From Tenebrio molitor (Eukaryota > Arthropoda > Insecta > Coleoptera > Tenebrionidae), in NCBI RefSeq assembly GCF_963966145.1, contig NC_091055.1, positions 6,882,001-6,946,000 of the forward strand: a DNA stretch of 64,000 bases. The letters run 5' to 3'. Within the stretch, counting starts at the first letter, position 1. Every line of letters starts with the position of its first letter. Of this stretch, positions 37,866-51,099 are shown in pieces. The notes beneath the pieces were generated by a model, which had not been told where the DNA came from, did no database searches, and worked only from the letters and a program-made list of their open reading frames with translations. A program made the translations under genes and the position numbers.

Positions 37866-38294
37866 TACAGGGCGTATCTGAAATATGTGTGTTAATTTTA
37901 ACCAGAGAAAGAACTCGCTAATTCATTAAACTTTTCTTATAACATTTTTACGGAAAAGCGTTACAAATTGATTTAAAATTTGGAATAAATTAATCTTTAA
38001 AGTGTATACCCGCCTGTGGGTAAGGGTGAAAATTGTATGTTGTGATAGAAACGGAGTCTTGTCAAAAAGTTGCATTGTTATAGAAAAAATTAAATAATTT
38101 AAATTAAAATTTTCATGGTTACAAATCATTGAGCCTAGTTAATCACACAAAACGACTCGTTTGGTAAAAATTGGGAGCAAAAAATCTTGGAATACTTTTG
38201 CGAATTTTGCAAAATGTTATAGAAAAAAGTTTCATAAATTGGCGAGTTCTTTCACTGGTTGAAATTAACACACGTATTTCAGATACACCCTGTA
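37866..38294. mobile_element. TA-CAGGG MITE, 429 bp
   Basis: The ends are TACAGGGCGTATCTGAAATA and TATTTCAGATACACCCTGTA. The arms continue through TGTGTGTTAATTTTAACCAG and GAAAGAACTCGC, about 55 bp. TA is present at both borders. It touches the preceding element head to tail (..CCCTGTA|TACAGGG..). Confidence 0.88.
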
Positions 38295-38514
38295 TAACAG
38301 GTGTTTTTTTAATTTTGTCGTCGAAGTTGGCGTTAAAGAGTCGATTGTGAACACACCACTGGATTACAGCTCTGATCAGCTGTTTAAATCTAACCTCATT
38401 TTTTGCGTTGTTTGTGTTTTTAATTTGCAATTTGAAAAATCTGAGTTTTTAAGACGAGTGGTCCATTCACAATCGACTCTTCAACTCCAACTTAAAAAAA
38501 AAACACCTTTTATA
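38295..38514. mobile_element. Small MITE, fourth type in this run
   Basis: The inverted arms contain AGGTGTTTTTTTAA, AAGTTGGCGTTAAAGAGTCG and ATTGTGAA on the left, mirrored on the right by TTCACAATCGACTCTTCAAC, TCCAACTT and AAAAACACCT. The size is about 220 bp. The exact borders are uncertain by a few bases. It lies directly between two TA-target MITEs. Confidence 0.75.
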
Positions 38515-38518
38515 CATA

Positions 38519-38913
38519 TACAGTGTGGAACAAAATGATTTTCATCTAGTTTCCTTTGGAATTTTTGCACATGTAAATATTCCTGCACCGCTCTACTTTT
38601 TTTTTGAAGCGCCCAACTATTAGTTCTGTCAATAAATGCCATCAATCGAATTGACAAATGTTACAATTTACAAAATTGAATTAACAAACGTTGGTTGCCA
38701 CTTTCAACACTAGCTGTGAGTTGCTTTTGTTAGCTCCTTTTTAATTTCAATCTCAACTTTGCAATCATATCATCCCTTCGCAATAAATCCCATTTGGAAT
38801 TTGGATATATATTTTGAGGTTAGGCTTTCTTTTTTTTTGTAGAGCGGCATTTCGTATTTTTACAAGGGTAATGCAAAGGTAACTAGATGAAAATCATTTT
38901 ATTCCACATTGTA
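38519..38913. mobile_element. TA-CAGTGTGG MITE, 395 bp
   Basis: The ends are TACAGTGTGGAACAAAATGA and TCATTTTATTCCACATTGTA, continuing into TTTTCATCTAG / CTAGATGAAAA, about 31 bp. The TA borders are intact. The interior shows no transposase tail and no TGACGTCA site, so it is a different family from the 721, 8307 and 19459 copies despite the shared CAGTGTGG start. Confidence 0.87.
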
Positions 38914-38989
38914 CTACATATGTCTGTACATAATATATGTGCGTAACTATAAAGTGGTGTAATATACATTGATCTAGGAATTCGAAAAT

Positions 38990-39255
38990 TCGATAGTGGC
39001 AAACTAACCTCAGCGGAAAGGGCGTAGAGGGAAAGGGCTTTTCTCAGAAAACATTCGTTTTTGGGGCTGCTGTCCGCTTTAGAGAGATTTTTGTGGTTAG
39101 AAATGAAAAGGTTGTTCACGTCCGGTATTGGGAGTGCCCGCTTTATAGAAGAATTTAATGAGAAGAAACTGGGACCACGCCGAGGAATCAGAATTTGTGC
39201 GCTCAAGAGAATTGTCCGCTTTTCAGAGGTGTCCGTTAAGGGAAGTTTCACTATA
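38990..39255. repeat. Pogo-like element remnant
   Basis: Contains CAGCGGAAAGGGCGTAGAGG, GTCCGCTTTAGAGAG, GCCCGCTTTATAGAAG and TTGTCCGCTTTTCAGAGGTG then TCCGTTAAGGGAAG. Repeated (G)TCCGCTTT..AGAG units are characteristic of the subterminal repeats of pogo/Tigger-like transposons. The open frames across it on both strands are by-products of the repeats. The borders are not certain. Confidence 0.45.
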
Positions 39256-39261
39256 TTCTAA

Positions 39262-42200
39262 TTATAGTTGAAACATGCGTACATTGCGGGACACTTGTTT
39301 ATTTTTAAGCAAAGTACTATATTATTTACTTATTGTAGGTAATTATTTTTGAAGTTAAGTTTCACTCTCCTTCGATTTTAAACCAATTAATTAATATTTT
39401 TCTCGTCGATAAACCGCTGACGTTGGATTTTTCCTGCGCTGTATGTTATTAAATTAAGTATCTAAGTTGTTGACAGGGGATTAAATCGGTATTTATTGTA
39501 AAATTTAATGCAGAATAAAAGGGTAAAAATTGTTGATACAGCTCCGACCGGCTTTATAAAGATTTAGGCAAATTTGTCTTTGCATGATTTAGATCGTGTA
39601 GAGGAAGTTGAATACGGAAAAACTTTAACATCGATTCAACGAAGCGTGGAAAACGTTGTAATTATTGATGGCACTTCCCAGTTACTTTTAAAAAATTTAC
39701 GCCAACTGGAACCTGTTTTAAAGGACTTTTGGTCACGTAACGCCTAAACTTCTCCAATATTTATAAATTCAAGTGTACAAACAGTAAACCACTCTTAAAT
39801 TATTTCATTTGTCAGATCTGACGAGAGCAGATTTTCGGCGTCACAATGATACACTTCTGATAATATTCAAAATAAATATTTTTCACCTATGAGCGAACGG
39901 CATTCAATTTTGCTGGAAAGTGTGTCGGCGAATTAAGTGTGGGTTGTTGACAAAGCGATTAAATTTTGTGTTTATGAAGCTTGATACTGGATAACAGGGG
40001 AAAAAATTGTTGGCAGTGCCCACCAGAGTGTGATTAAGCAAATTCGTCTTAATTTCGGTAAATGTGTAAATGTGTGACGTTTTCAGTTTTAAGTTGTGCG
40101 AAGCGCATCCATAATCTGAAACGGCCGATCATCGGGGCGAAAGCGCGGAAAATGTATCGGATAAAATTCCTAGTGAGTAAAAAAGCGTCAGATGGAATCT
40201 TGTTTAAGAATCTCTTAGCTACATAATGAGTCTAGTTGAAACGTTTCTAAATTTCCTCCTCGGGGATATTTCATGTTTAATGGTAAACGCTTCTAATTGC
40301 CTAATGTATTGGAAAATGCCATACAAAGGAGGAAACACTACGTAAAAATTTAAATTCGAATCAAAAGTGCACACCGAAACAAGTCCCAAAACGAATAAAT
40401 GACGTTGTATTTCATCACAGCGTGAAGGTGTCATCACTTGGGCCTTTCAATCGATTTTCATTAAAATTTTACAGTTTTGTTAAATTTGAATTTAGGATGA
40501 CGTTATTACAGTAAATTAATGTCATTATGAAATATTACGATTCGAGACAAAACCTTGTAGACATTGTATCCGACGAATGCCGAAAGTGAAATGCGTATGT
40601 CTAAAAACCGGTAGCATTGTGGGAAACTTTGTTTCACATTGTTTTCTAATACTGGTAAATGACAGAGTCTATGGACTGGGTAAAATAAATGTAATTAGTT
40701 TCCCGGCGTCATTCTTATAAAAGGAATTTCCACTCCTTGCAAACGTTTACTCTCTTCTTTGTAAGTTAATCGCCGAAGAGAAAGACGGGGATTAACTTTA
40801 CCGTAAGATGACGAAAGTGTGACAAAGAAATTATTGCATTGTTACAATACTTACAATTTTCTAGTTGTCGTACCGACTTGCCTACACGTTTATGATTCGA
40901 CTCAATACACTCAATACATCGATTTTAAATCGACAACCAAGAAAACTCGTTACTATTTTTATCCAGGAACACTTTTTTACCGGAAAAGGATTCCATTTTT
41001 TATTAGCCTAAAATTACATTCCTCTCTTTTGATACACAATTCCAACCTTTTCATTTAACACCGTTTTCAAACGGGATTTTAGCAAAGCTAAAACTGGGGA
41101 ACAATAATGACACACAGTTAGAAAAACTCCACTGATTGGTTAATGACCCTCATTTATTAACTTTCCCTTTTTTTACAGCATATTCACGGCACGCATTTTT
41201 ACAACACTCCCTTAAAAGTCAAAACCAAAACACATCAGTTTTCAAAAATACAAATATAATCGCCGTTTATTTATTTTTACATATCGAATAACTTCTCATT
41301 ATTGTTTAATTGACGAACGGCAGAAATCCCTAGGGCAAACTCAATTTTTGTTTGAAAAAATTGGATTTCCATTTGATGTGATATTTACATAATTGATTCA
41401 CATTAATCTTGGTTTGTTTTGTCTAATTTTTTGCTTTCATTATTCTGCGTCGGATGGGATGAACAACACCTATATAAATATAAAAATTTAATTAGAAATT
41501 TAAAAAAATTCAAAAACACTATTTCCTTTGCTGGTAACTCAAATTGAAGAAACTGAAAATAGAAAGTAGCGAAGTGGATCAAAATAAAACAAAAGTGCAG
41601 GGAGTCGATTAATTGGATCCAATCATCGTAAATATTTTAGGGCGATAAGGTTTTCTTTGAATTTATTTAGAGCAGTCTAAATCGTTGCCGATAAATTCTT
41701 GCAAGAAGAACATCAAAGCTCGTTAATACGAATTTAAAATATATACTCTATTAATGAATTGATGATAACAGTTAAAAATAAAATTTGATCTAAACGTAAT
41801 TCCTAATTCTAATTGTTAAATCGTAGTGCGTTGTTAGCTGCAACGATATCTGTAAAATATGACCACTCTAGAAATAGACAATCTTTAGTAAAACCACTCC
41901 AGTAGTTAAAAACCGTTTCTTCTGTACGATTTAAGCAGAAATAAAATTTCACGAGCGCCAGATTATTAATTTAGAGCTTTAATAGGAAGACGGTAATGAA
42001 AATTGATCTAATCTTGTTTCGCAACTTAATAAAGCATTGTTAGATTCGACGAAAATTTCCAAATTGGTAGTTTGACTTATTAGAAAATAACGTTAGGAGC
42101 AATCACTACATTAGGCGTGACTTTCGTTCTGATGAACTTCCGATCGATAACACCTAATAAATTTTTAGATAAAACTACCCAAGCGTCTGGAGAAAATTAC

Positions 42201-45200
42201 AACGTGTCATTTTTATGCCGGCGCACGGATTTTGTACAGTTTTATCACGTCTATAATTTTCAAAATTATTTATTAGATTAGATTCATTAATCTGAAGTCG
42301 TGTTGTATAAATGAAAATTATTTCAATTCCGTCAATTCGTTCAATCATATTTATATCAACGTACAATTCTTAACGCAGATGTCATAATATTTACTAGGAA
42401 TTTTGTGACGGTAAAGCTTTACTTTTAAGGTGAAAATTCCCAAACAAACGCAAACGCTTTATGCATTAGTAAGCAAAAGCCGAGATAAATCTCAATACGT
42501 AAGACCTCATCCATTATGCCATTAATTTGTTTACTTAATAAAGCCGGAAATTCTATACTTAAATAAAATATACAAACGTATTACGTAGTATACCACCGGT
42601 ATTTAGAGTATCCTGCATTTGTCAACCCTTCTAAACGTTTTATACCGAGTGAAAAAAAAACAAACCAAAATCAAGAGTGCTACCTCATCTTTTGTTTTAT
42701 CGAAAAGTTCGTCTTAGATTGACTCATACACATATGTTACTTGCTATGCACAATCGCTTTATTAGTTGCATACTTCTCACAAAATCTATTAAAAATTAAT
42801 TGATTATTAATAACTGATGCTTTATCTTCAATGGTAAAACCCATTTTACCACCTATTCTGGGATAATTAAATTACAGTAAACGTTTGTAAACTTTCCCGA
42901 AATCGAAAAGTTGTTTTCTAGTAGATCGTTGATTTCCGCAAAAAATCTGCTTACCAGTGGTGTCCCGTTTGGCAATAAAGCTACGCAACGACATGACCGA
43001 TAATTTGCAACGTCTGATTTGCTATCTTTTTGAGCAGATTGTACCTCTCCACAGCTGTATATGTATAAATAAAAATTTACTTTACTGCATTATTAATTTT
43101 TAATATCTGCAAATGCTTTTTGTTGTGATCAGATTTGAATTACAGTTTTTCCTATATCAACAGTTTGTCTGATAGTCAGTCTCTTAAAGTAGACGACGTA
43201 TTCAGTAAACGCCTCAGTGTGACTCGAAAATTATCTTTGAATAATTAATTCACCTACTTTATGAGCACAGAATAAAAATACTGCTTGCCTTAAATAATTG
43301 ATAATGTCAAAATTACAACTCCACATTAGAAGTGGAAAAAGTGTTGTTTCAGAACCGATCTAAATATCACCTTAAATAAATATCGGATTTTCGTAGGTGT
43401 CACTTTTGCGTGACGCATCATACATATTTTATAAGAAAATGTAAGGTTATTTTGAATATACGCCTTTCGATGCATAAGCCTTTTAAAATTTAATGCCATA
43501 TTTACTACACTTGTGGTCTAAATCTGCAGTTTACAAAATTTTAATTCAATTCGGGAACAACTCTTTTACCACGTGAAATTAAAACGAGATAACAAGTTCA
43601 GGCATAAAAAAGAGTGCTAGCTTCACATTTTGTGCGGTTCGCAAATAAAAATGTTTTCCTGGTGCATTTTAAGTTTTTTGGTTGCACTAATTACTAGAAA
43701 TTTGAAAGTTTTAATTAGAATTAGTGGAGCAACAATGAGAATAGAAGTGGGGTCATGTAAAGTTGACACAATTAACAAACAATGAGTAGGGGTAGTGATG
43801 GCGCTTCACGATGTTGCAATATATTCGTCGGTGGAGGGATGGTTATCTTTTGATTTGGCGCTAGGAGACAAAACAAAATTGGAAACAGTAATAATTAATA
43901 TTATCTAAAACTATTAAAAGGGATCTTTGATTAAAATTGATTGAAGCTAGATGTGAGTTATGTACGATTTGAAATAAATGTGAATTATGATCGTGTCATT
44001 CTTTGATTAGTAGTCTATGTGTAATTTATAGTAATATTAATAATCGTGAGTTTGAAAAGGTTTGGATTGAACTTCATGGCGCACAATTTCCTTTGCGCTT
44101 GATTTTAAATTAAAGCAAAATCATTTTATACATAATATAAAAGTCCGGGAGTTAAGAAAGTTGTTAAACGTTGCCAAAACAAATAGAGGATCCCAAAACT
44201 TCTCCAAGCAAACTTTCCATGTCAGGAATCTACCGGACGGTATCTAAAGGCTCACACCCAAATTATAAAATACTTTAAAAGCGTTCGGGCTCTCAATCCA
44301 TCCAGTAAATTTAAGCTGAACGTGTGATGTTTAGTCCAGCCATTTACCCCATCTTTATTTTCACTCCCACAGTGTACAATCGTATTGATTAAATTTGATA
44401 ATTCTTTTTCCCTTTGTGCGTATAAAAAATGCCATTACTGGCCAATACGTCAGGCGGCATTTAAAAAACCGTCAAATTAATAAATCGACCCGGAGCTGTG
44501 GCTGTGAATTTGTGCAAAGTCCTGCTTCTAAACATTTTTTACGAGACTTTCCGGTGAACGCACAGAATAGCACAATTAACGACTCTCTTGCATTATGGTG
44601 TACGTAATATAGCAGCCAGGTAATCGTTCTGGTGGTTAGAAGCCCCACTCATTTACGTAGTGAAATATTTTTCTTTGATAGAACCGCGCCAACGCTAACC
44701 GCCCTTTTTGTGTATTCAGACACATAAACACGCATGCACATAGACAGACATTTACAGACAAAGTCGCAAACAATGCGTAAAATAAAATCAAATTTTATAA
44801 TAGGGCGTGAAGAGGGTTTCTGCAAGCGTCTGTTCTCGCTCTCGCTGAAAGGAGTGTTGCCTACCTTCACCACATTGTTGGTTGCGTCTTTTGCTAATTT
44901 TTCTCCTCACAAAATCAACAATAACTACTGGCAAAACCCTTCTTTGTTTACACTTCGTCTCTTACCCGCTTGATAAACCTCCGAATAAAATACATGTTTT
45001 GATGGGTCTCTTTTCACAGCAAATATTTTCATTCTATTAAGCTTTCACGAAGTAGCTCGAAATGAGCTTTGTGCATTTGTGAAACTTATTGAGAAGCAAC
45101 AAACTATGATAATTAAGAGCCAGACACATCTTTGATTTAAAGAAATATAAACTTGTATGTCACACTCCCAGTGATCAAACCTTTGCTCAGATTACTCTCT

Positions 45201-45644
45201 CGTTCCAATTTTATTTTTAATTGCACAGAGTGGAATCAAACCAGAACGGTTGCCGCAAGTGGTTGTTTTCGAACGATGCACAAACATTTTTCAAATTAAT
45301 ACAAAGCAAATTACCAACTGTCAAACTTAACATGAACTCCTACATCCATGATTCCGACGTAATCTCTTAATTACGCGCTGCAGGCTAAGAAAGCGTAATG
45401 AAAGCAAACGAGACTCGCATGTAGGGTTTATGTGTGAAGTACCTAGATAACATCAAATGTACGGACAATTTCCAGAATTATGCCCCATCTTACATGAAAT
45501 TAAGAAAGTAAACTGGTACGCAATTCCGCGGTTGCTATTTTGGCTGCAATGAACAAATAATCACGGAGGCAATACAAGTTTACAGGACCTGACAAACCAA
45601 CTCACATGTTTGATACTTGGAAACTGAATTTTGAAATAAATATC
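39262..45644. other. Non-coding DNA
   Basis: About 6.4 kb without a recognisable gene or transposon end. Short ORFs (40219-40437, 40819-41058, 42175-42366, 44395-44973) are unremarkable. This may be intergenic DNA or a long intron of a gene outside the window. Confidence 0.4.
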
Positions 45645-45970
45645 GGGCCTTCAAATAAATATATATTTAGAGTAGGCGTAGGCGACATTCTAATTCTGTT
45701 AACAGTGTAAAGTAATTTTTGTAGGTAACCAATTATTCTCCGGAGTTACACAGGTTACATAGTAAGCTTTTTCTTTTTCCCAATTTCATTTTGTCATGTT
45801 CCGTGGAGGGGGAATAGGGAGAATGCACTACAAAAATTGAAAATATTTTCTAACCTAATTTTATTTCGTTAAAATGTCAGACTTTCTTGTGTCATTTTCT
45901 ACGCTGGAAAAATGTTGCAAACAATTGAATTTCCATAGGTTGCTCTAAATATAAATTTATTGGAAGGCCC
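45645..45970. mobile_element. GGGCCTTCAA MITE, copy 1
   Basis: The ends are GGGCCTTCAAATAAATATAT and the reverse complement of ATAAATTTATTGGAAGGCCC, continuing to TTTAGAG. A second copy in the opposite orientation lies at 51557-51858 and matches almost throughout, for example in GGTAACCAATTATTCTCCGG and GTTTGCAACATTTTT. It is non-coding. The superfamily is unclear because no target duplication can be fixed. Confidence 0.85.
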
Positions 45971-46565
45971 TTTATATTGTGCGGGACTCAAAATATCAAA
46001 TCCATGGAACTATCAATTGATAGTATTGCATAATTGTAAGATAAGAGTTGTAAGTACAACAAATTCTATCTCTTCCAACGATGTAACAAATCAAAGGATC
46101 AAAAGAGTAAGATTTGCGATTTGACAAAAATTTAATTTGTTTCAGTGTGACACGCTCCTGTGAAATGTTTCGTATCTTGCAGTGCATCATTGAAAACACG
46201 CTTGATCCGCTGCTCCAAGATGCACAAGAATTTTGGAGAATTGGAATAACGCTGCGACACTGTTTCTGTTTGTATTCTTTCGTTCTCGCATAAAATCTTC
46301 TATTGAATATGTGAAACAGTATTGATCGAGTTTTGCAACGATTACTCCAACCCCAACGACCCTAGATCAGCTTAGAGCAAGTATCAAACATGCTTGAACT
46401 CACAAGACGTAAACACCTCATTCGAGGCATGCTCGCAGAGTTAAAACTCCCATCTTAGTGGACTAATAACTCCTTACTTCTTGTCACTTCATTTATCCCT
46501 TGAGATAAATCCTAATGAAAGATTGACTAAATGCGTCCGTCGAAATTGATATCATTGATATATTA

Positions 46566-46786
46566 ATAAACACCGTTCACGTTGTTTTGGCATCATAAGA
46601 GGCCATGATTTATTTTTTTAACGTTGGACACACTGTTTGATTTCCGTCACTAAAATGAACATAACATGTTGCTGAATTTCCCGCGATGTCTGAGTATTCT
46701 TCGCTATATTTATAACCTCAAACTTAGAAAAACATAACCTAATTCCATGGCCTGCCATTATGCCAAAACAACATGAATGCATTTTA
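46566..46786. mobile_element. TTAAA-ended MITE, copy B
   Basis: Inverted relative to copy A (20892-21190). It starts TAAACACCGTTCACGTTGTT and ends AACAACATGAATGCATTTTA. It shares AATGAACATAACATGTTGCT, CGCGATGTCTGAGTATTCTT and TATAACCTCAAACTTA with copy A. It is about 80 bp shorter than copy A. Confidence 0.78.
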
Positions 46787-49189
46787 TATTCATGTTTGCA
46801 AAGTTAAATAGATATATAAAATTTTCGTCGGATAAGAGTGTCAAGTTGACTCCACGAATCGTAGGTATTAAAATACAAGCCAGAAGCGTCATGTTTAAGA
46901 ATTTGGTAAGAAAAAAGCCGCAAAATATTTAAATATGGACGAACTGGTAAATTTTAAAGTGATCTCTCTGCTGCCGCTCTCAGATTACTTTTTTCTAGAT
47001 TAAAACCGACCGACATAGGCTTACAAAGTTATAAACGGTCAGCAAAACAAAATAGCTTTTCCGAAATTGCTTTTTTATTATTTTATTATTTTCTACGCAG
47101 TTACTTGCGCTCATTTCCTAATCCGCATTTTCTCGTAACTCCTGCCTTTTATTCTTCTTATTAATTCTCCGGCGATCCGTCATGAAAAAATGTCAATTTC
47201 ACATGTTTTGCGCTTAATGTTCTGTTGCAGTTCAGCCTGATACGAACACTATCAACACAAAAAGTCCTACCTGAGGGAATCGAGGTATTTTTATTTATTT
47301 TCTTTATTATTTCAACTTATTTATTGATAGACGTCGCCGGAACGAAACCGGAAGCGCGGCTAGATTTAAAAAATAATTCACTTTTGTCGATTCGACATTC
47401 GGCAAATATTTGTCGAGCACGGGGTGACTTATGCGCGTTTAATATTCTTTTTCTGATTGTCGGTGTAAACACTCTTATCGATTCCATTCATATTACCTAT
47501 TACCCATGCAGTTCTTGTGTTATCTGTCAATAATCGTGAATTACAACGTATAATGACCATGCTTTTAGTATCATAACACGTTGTCAGTTTATCAAAACAC
47601 AACTGAAACAAACCGAAACTGCTACCGTTCCGCTATCAGTTGAGACTCTCGATACTAGATACGTCATTTTAATAGAAGTTAACTATTCTAAACCGGCTAA
47701 AAAAGTTGTTATTAGAAAACTTTGCCAACATATTGTTCCGTCTTGGGAGTTATTTATGAATACAAAATGTGAACAAAGTTCAAATATCTACTAAAACTTT
47801 ATTAAATGTCTTACTGAATGAAACAATTTTTGGCGTAACGAGAAGCCACCCTTAAGCAAAGTTTCGACGTACAAAACAATGCATAAACATTTTGTATTTC
47901 AATCTCTTCGAGCCAACTCCTGATTCAGTGTCCGGCTAATTTTATTTCCCTTCAAATGAAAAAATTGTTCAGCTCTTATTTTTAAAAATTATTTTTTACG
48001 TTGCCGTTTTGTGGAAAAAATATGTAGGGGGGAAAAGTACGAGCAGAACGATTGACTATTCTTTTTGTGACCGTGAAAGCTTTCATATTGCATGGTTTGA
48101 ATGCATTCAAACAAAAACAAGTTCCAACTCGCAACTTAACATTCGCTTCGGCACATTTTTCACCTCTGCAATATAATTTTTTTTATTGTGTACACAATAG
48201 ATCGCGAGCGCATTTTTATCCGCCGTCAATTTTCTGAATTGAAGCTATTCGTAATTAATTTCGCAAAAATGTCCGTCTACCGAATCAAAGGGGACCTAGT
48301 TTTGAGCTGCACCACACCAGGAAGAATGTTGCTGGAATTAGAGAATACTCTAACACTGCCCGGGGGAGGTGTGGATATGACGGCGAGTCTGATGTAACGG
48401 TGTACTTTCAAAATGACCCGCGGTATATCTATATTATACATAGTAATTTATTCTTGTTGCTTCTAAATTGTGATATGTTAATTTAAATTTATAACGTATT
48501 CAAATTTTAACACTGCTCACTTAAATATAATTGTTTTTAATATGAAACATATTGTTTAATTCTAGTTGAATTTTCATACTTCGTTAAGAAGATGAACACG
48601 AAAAGATTGAAAATTGTCTAAATTGGTTAAGGGTCAGTTCAAAAGGGTCCTAACTAACCGGAACAACCTCCATTAGTTAGACTTGCCTAAAAGTAACGAA
48701 TAATTTGATGAAGTCCATCAAAAACAACCTAAAATTGACTTCAAAGGTAACTGATAATTGAAATAAAAACTTCATATAACTTTATCAATTTTTCAGGAAG
48801 CTAAAATTATCGCAGTCAATATGCATGCTAGGCCTAATTTTATGAAAATTTAATGCAATTATGATAATTTATGAATTTTAAACGGACAAAAATTATTTGT
48901 TTTACATTACTTTGAAAGGGCGATTTTGGCAAGATAAATTTGGAGCGCCAATTTTTTTTTTAACTTTTTCCTAATCTTGCATTTTTCGTAATATTAAAAT
49001 TCGAAAAGAATCGATAGAATGAAATTAAAGAAAACAAAAGACGTTGAGGATAAAATGTTTTGTTGTTATTTAATTATAATTTTGTTTGTTTTGGTGCGCA
49101 CGTCGTGCACTGTTTGAATTTTTTGAGGTAAAATTTTTCAAAAATTGAGTAAACAGTGGTAAATTCGTGACAATAAAAAAATTTCTATT

Positions 49190-49307
49190 TACCGATAGGA
49201 TGACAGCCTTGGGTTCAATGGACAACGTGACGAGAACCGAGTTCGCGTTCCACGTATTTGGCATTTGAAATTCACCACCACCCCCGAGACCACGTTGAAT
49301 ACAACTG
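49190..49307 (-). other. Candidate internal exon on the - strand
   Basis: This block is less AT-rich than its surroundings. On the - strand it is bordered by a pyrimidine-rich acceptor (tctcctttcag at about 49308-49318) and a donor-like gtaaat just below 49190. In between, the frame reads CIQRGLGGGGEFQMPNTWNA, then NSVLVTLSIEPKAVILS, without stops. I do not recognise the sequence, and there is no second exon to join it to in the window. It could be an exon of a large gene on the - strand or chance. Confidence 0.2.
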
Positions 49308-50787
49308 AAAGGAGACTGGAACAGACATCGAGACGCCAACAACGTTACGGATCCTGCGTCGTACGCTTTATATAAATTTTCTTTTAATTCAGAATGTTCA
49401 ATATGTCCATTTGTTGTTGGCTCAGAAGTGTCTGTTCTTTTTTAACAGTGAGCAGATCACCAGAAGAAGAACTCTCGAATTTATTGTTCCAATTAAACGT
49501 TCAGACTTCTCGCACCGGACTCGCTTAATTGGGAAATACCTTAACACAATTTCATTTAAATTAGATCCGTTTTAAAAGAAGCAAAAAGGCACAGCACACT
49601 CCGAATCGACCTAATGGATACAAAACGTTTTAAATTTTTTATTAAGTAATCGCGTGTGACATATTTTATCGATTTCTAGCGACGAGACAAATGCATTAAT
49701 GGACATCATTTTAATGAGTTAATTTTAATTGATCCTTTCATCAATTATTCGTATTTCTTGAGAATGGCAAATATTGAGGGTCCTAAGACAAATTTCACTC
49801 TTCTGATTGAGAAGTGAACCTTCTCCCCGGCTTTTGTGTGTTACCGATTCGGGCTCTCCATTTTCACGGTTTGAGTTTTAAATCTGTTCCTTTTTCTTGC
49901 TTTTATATCCGATTTGTTCATCTGTTTTGGAAGAACTTTTCTGGCTGATATACAAAGTGTCTAGTAAACTTTTTTATCCATAACTCATAAATTCACCATG
50001 ATCGATTTAGTCTTGCTATTACTAACTTAACTCCTCCTTTCTTCTATCGTACACGTCATTTATATAAAAAAAAATCTAAAACATATTTAAATAAATAATT
50101 TTAAAAAGTCATTCAAGTTTTAATCAAACTGTAACAATCAAAAATGCGATTATGAAGAATACACCAAAATAATTAATAAATTTCGCCTTTGCTTATTAAT
50201 TTACTTTCTCACACTTGTATGACTTAAAAAAATATTATTATTTTTAATAAATAGTATCACTACTCTAATCTTTTATCTTTTTTATCTTCGAAAGATATAT
50301 TTGATATACTCGTACATACTGAAAAAATGTTGAATATGCCGAAGAAAATAAAAAATATGTTTTTAATATTCCTGTTATTTTGCAAACGAAATTAAACCTG
50401 AGAATGTGTTTCCTTATAATGAATCCGGCAACGTAAACAAAATAATTAAAAAGAATACAAATATGGTGAATGCGCCGGGAAATATTTAAATTACATTACT
50501 GGATATCTCGTTTATTCGAGACGAGAGATATACGAGGGTCGTTCGTCGTATTTACAGTCCCTGAAAGAGTTCGCCTTCTTAAATCGATAACATCGAGATT
50601 CCAGCAGGACATTTATAAGGATATGAGTGAAGTATTAGGCGTATATGCACGTCCATACGAAGTGGTTGAGAATAGGTTCAAATTCCAAAGATTTTAAACT
50701 TGGCAGAAAATCTGGTGAACATTCTGCGAGCGTCGGAAATATGAGAACTATTGAAACACAAGAAAATATTTATTTGATCCGTTATGG

Positions 50788-51099
50788 TTATTCATAATGG
50801 AATAGTCTGTGATGTACAACAAGGGGAATTTTTTTCTTGAAATATTTGTCACAGTAAATGAAACTTGCGTTCATAACCTTAAGACAAAATGTACAAGGTA
50901 GGTACAAAGATTCACCACATCTTCGAAAATTTGGTGTAACCACTGCGGCAACAGTTTTTTGAATTACTCTTAATCGAGTGCTTGAATAATTTTTAAGTAT
51001 ACAGGGAAAAACATAATCAAGAGAAAAACTTGACACGAAATGAGCTGTTGAAAATGTATTTCTGTGGTTGCTATCCTTAATGCGGGTTCCAAAATACAT
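50788..51099 (-). pseudogene. Possible non-LTR retrotransposon RT C-terminal relic
   Basis: The - strand frame contains RLRVIQKTVAAVVTPNFRR, CGESLYLPCTFCLK and VMNASFIY. This loosely follows the thumb and C-terminal pattern of jockey/CR1 reverse transcriptases (L..IQKRA.R.I.....R..C..LF....L.LP..Y....L.Y). No catalytic motif is in range. The match is approximate. Confidence 0.35.

Noticed and set aside
38143..38430. - strand ORF of 95 codons
   Set aside because: It spans the junction of two MITEs, so it cannot be a host gene.
47225..47533. 102-codon + strand ORF as a membrane protein
   Set aside because: The hydrophobic stretch is short and composition follows the AT-rich background. No other support.
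50676..50692. GGTTCAAATTCC as a tRNA B box
   Set aside because: No matching A box, acceptor stem or terminator-like T run at the right spacing.
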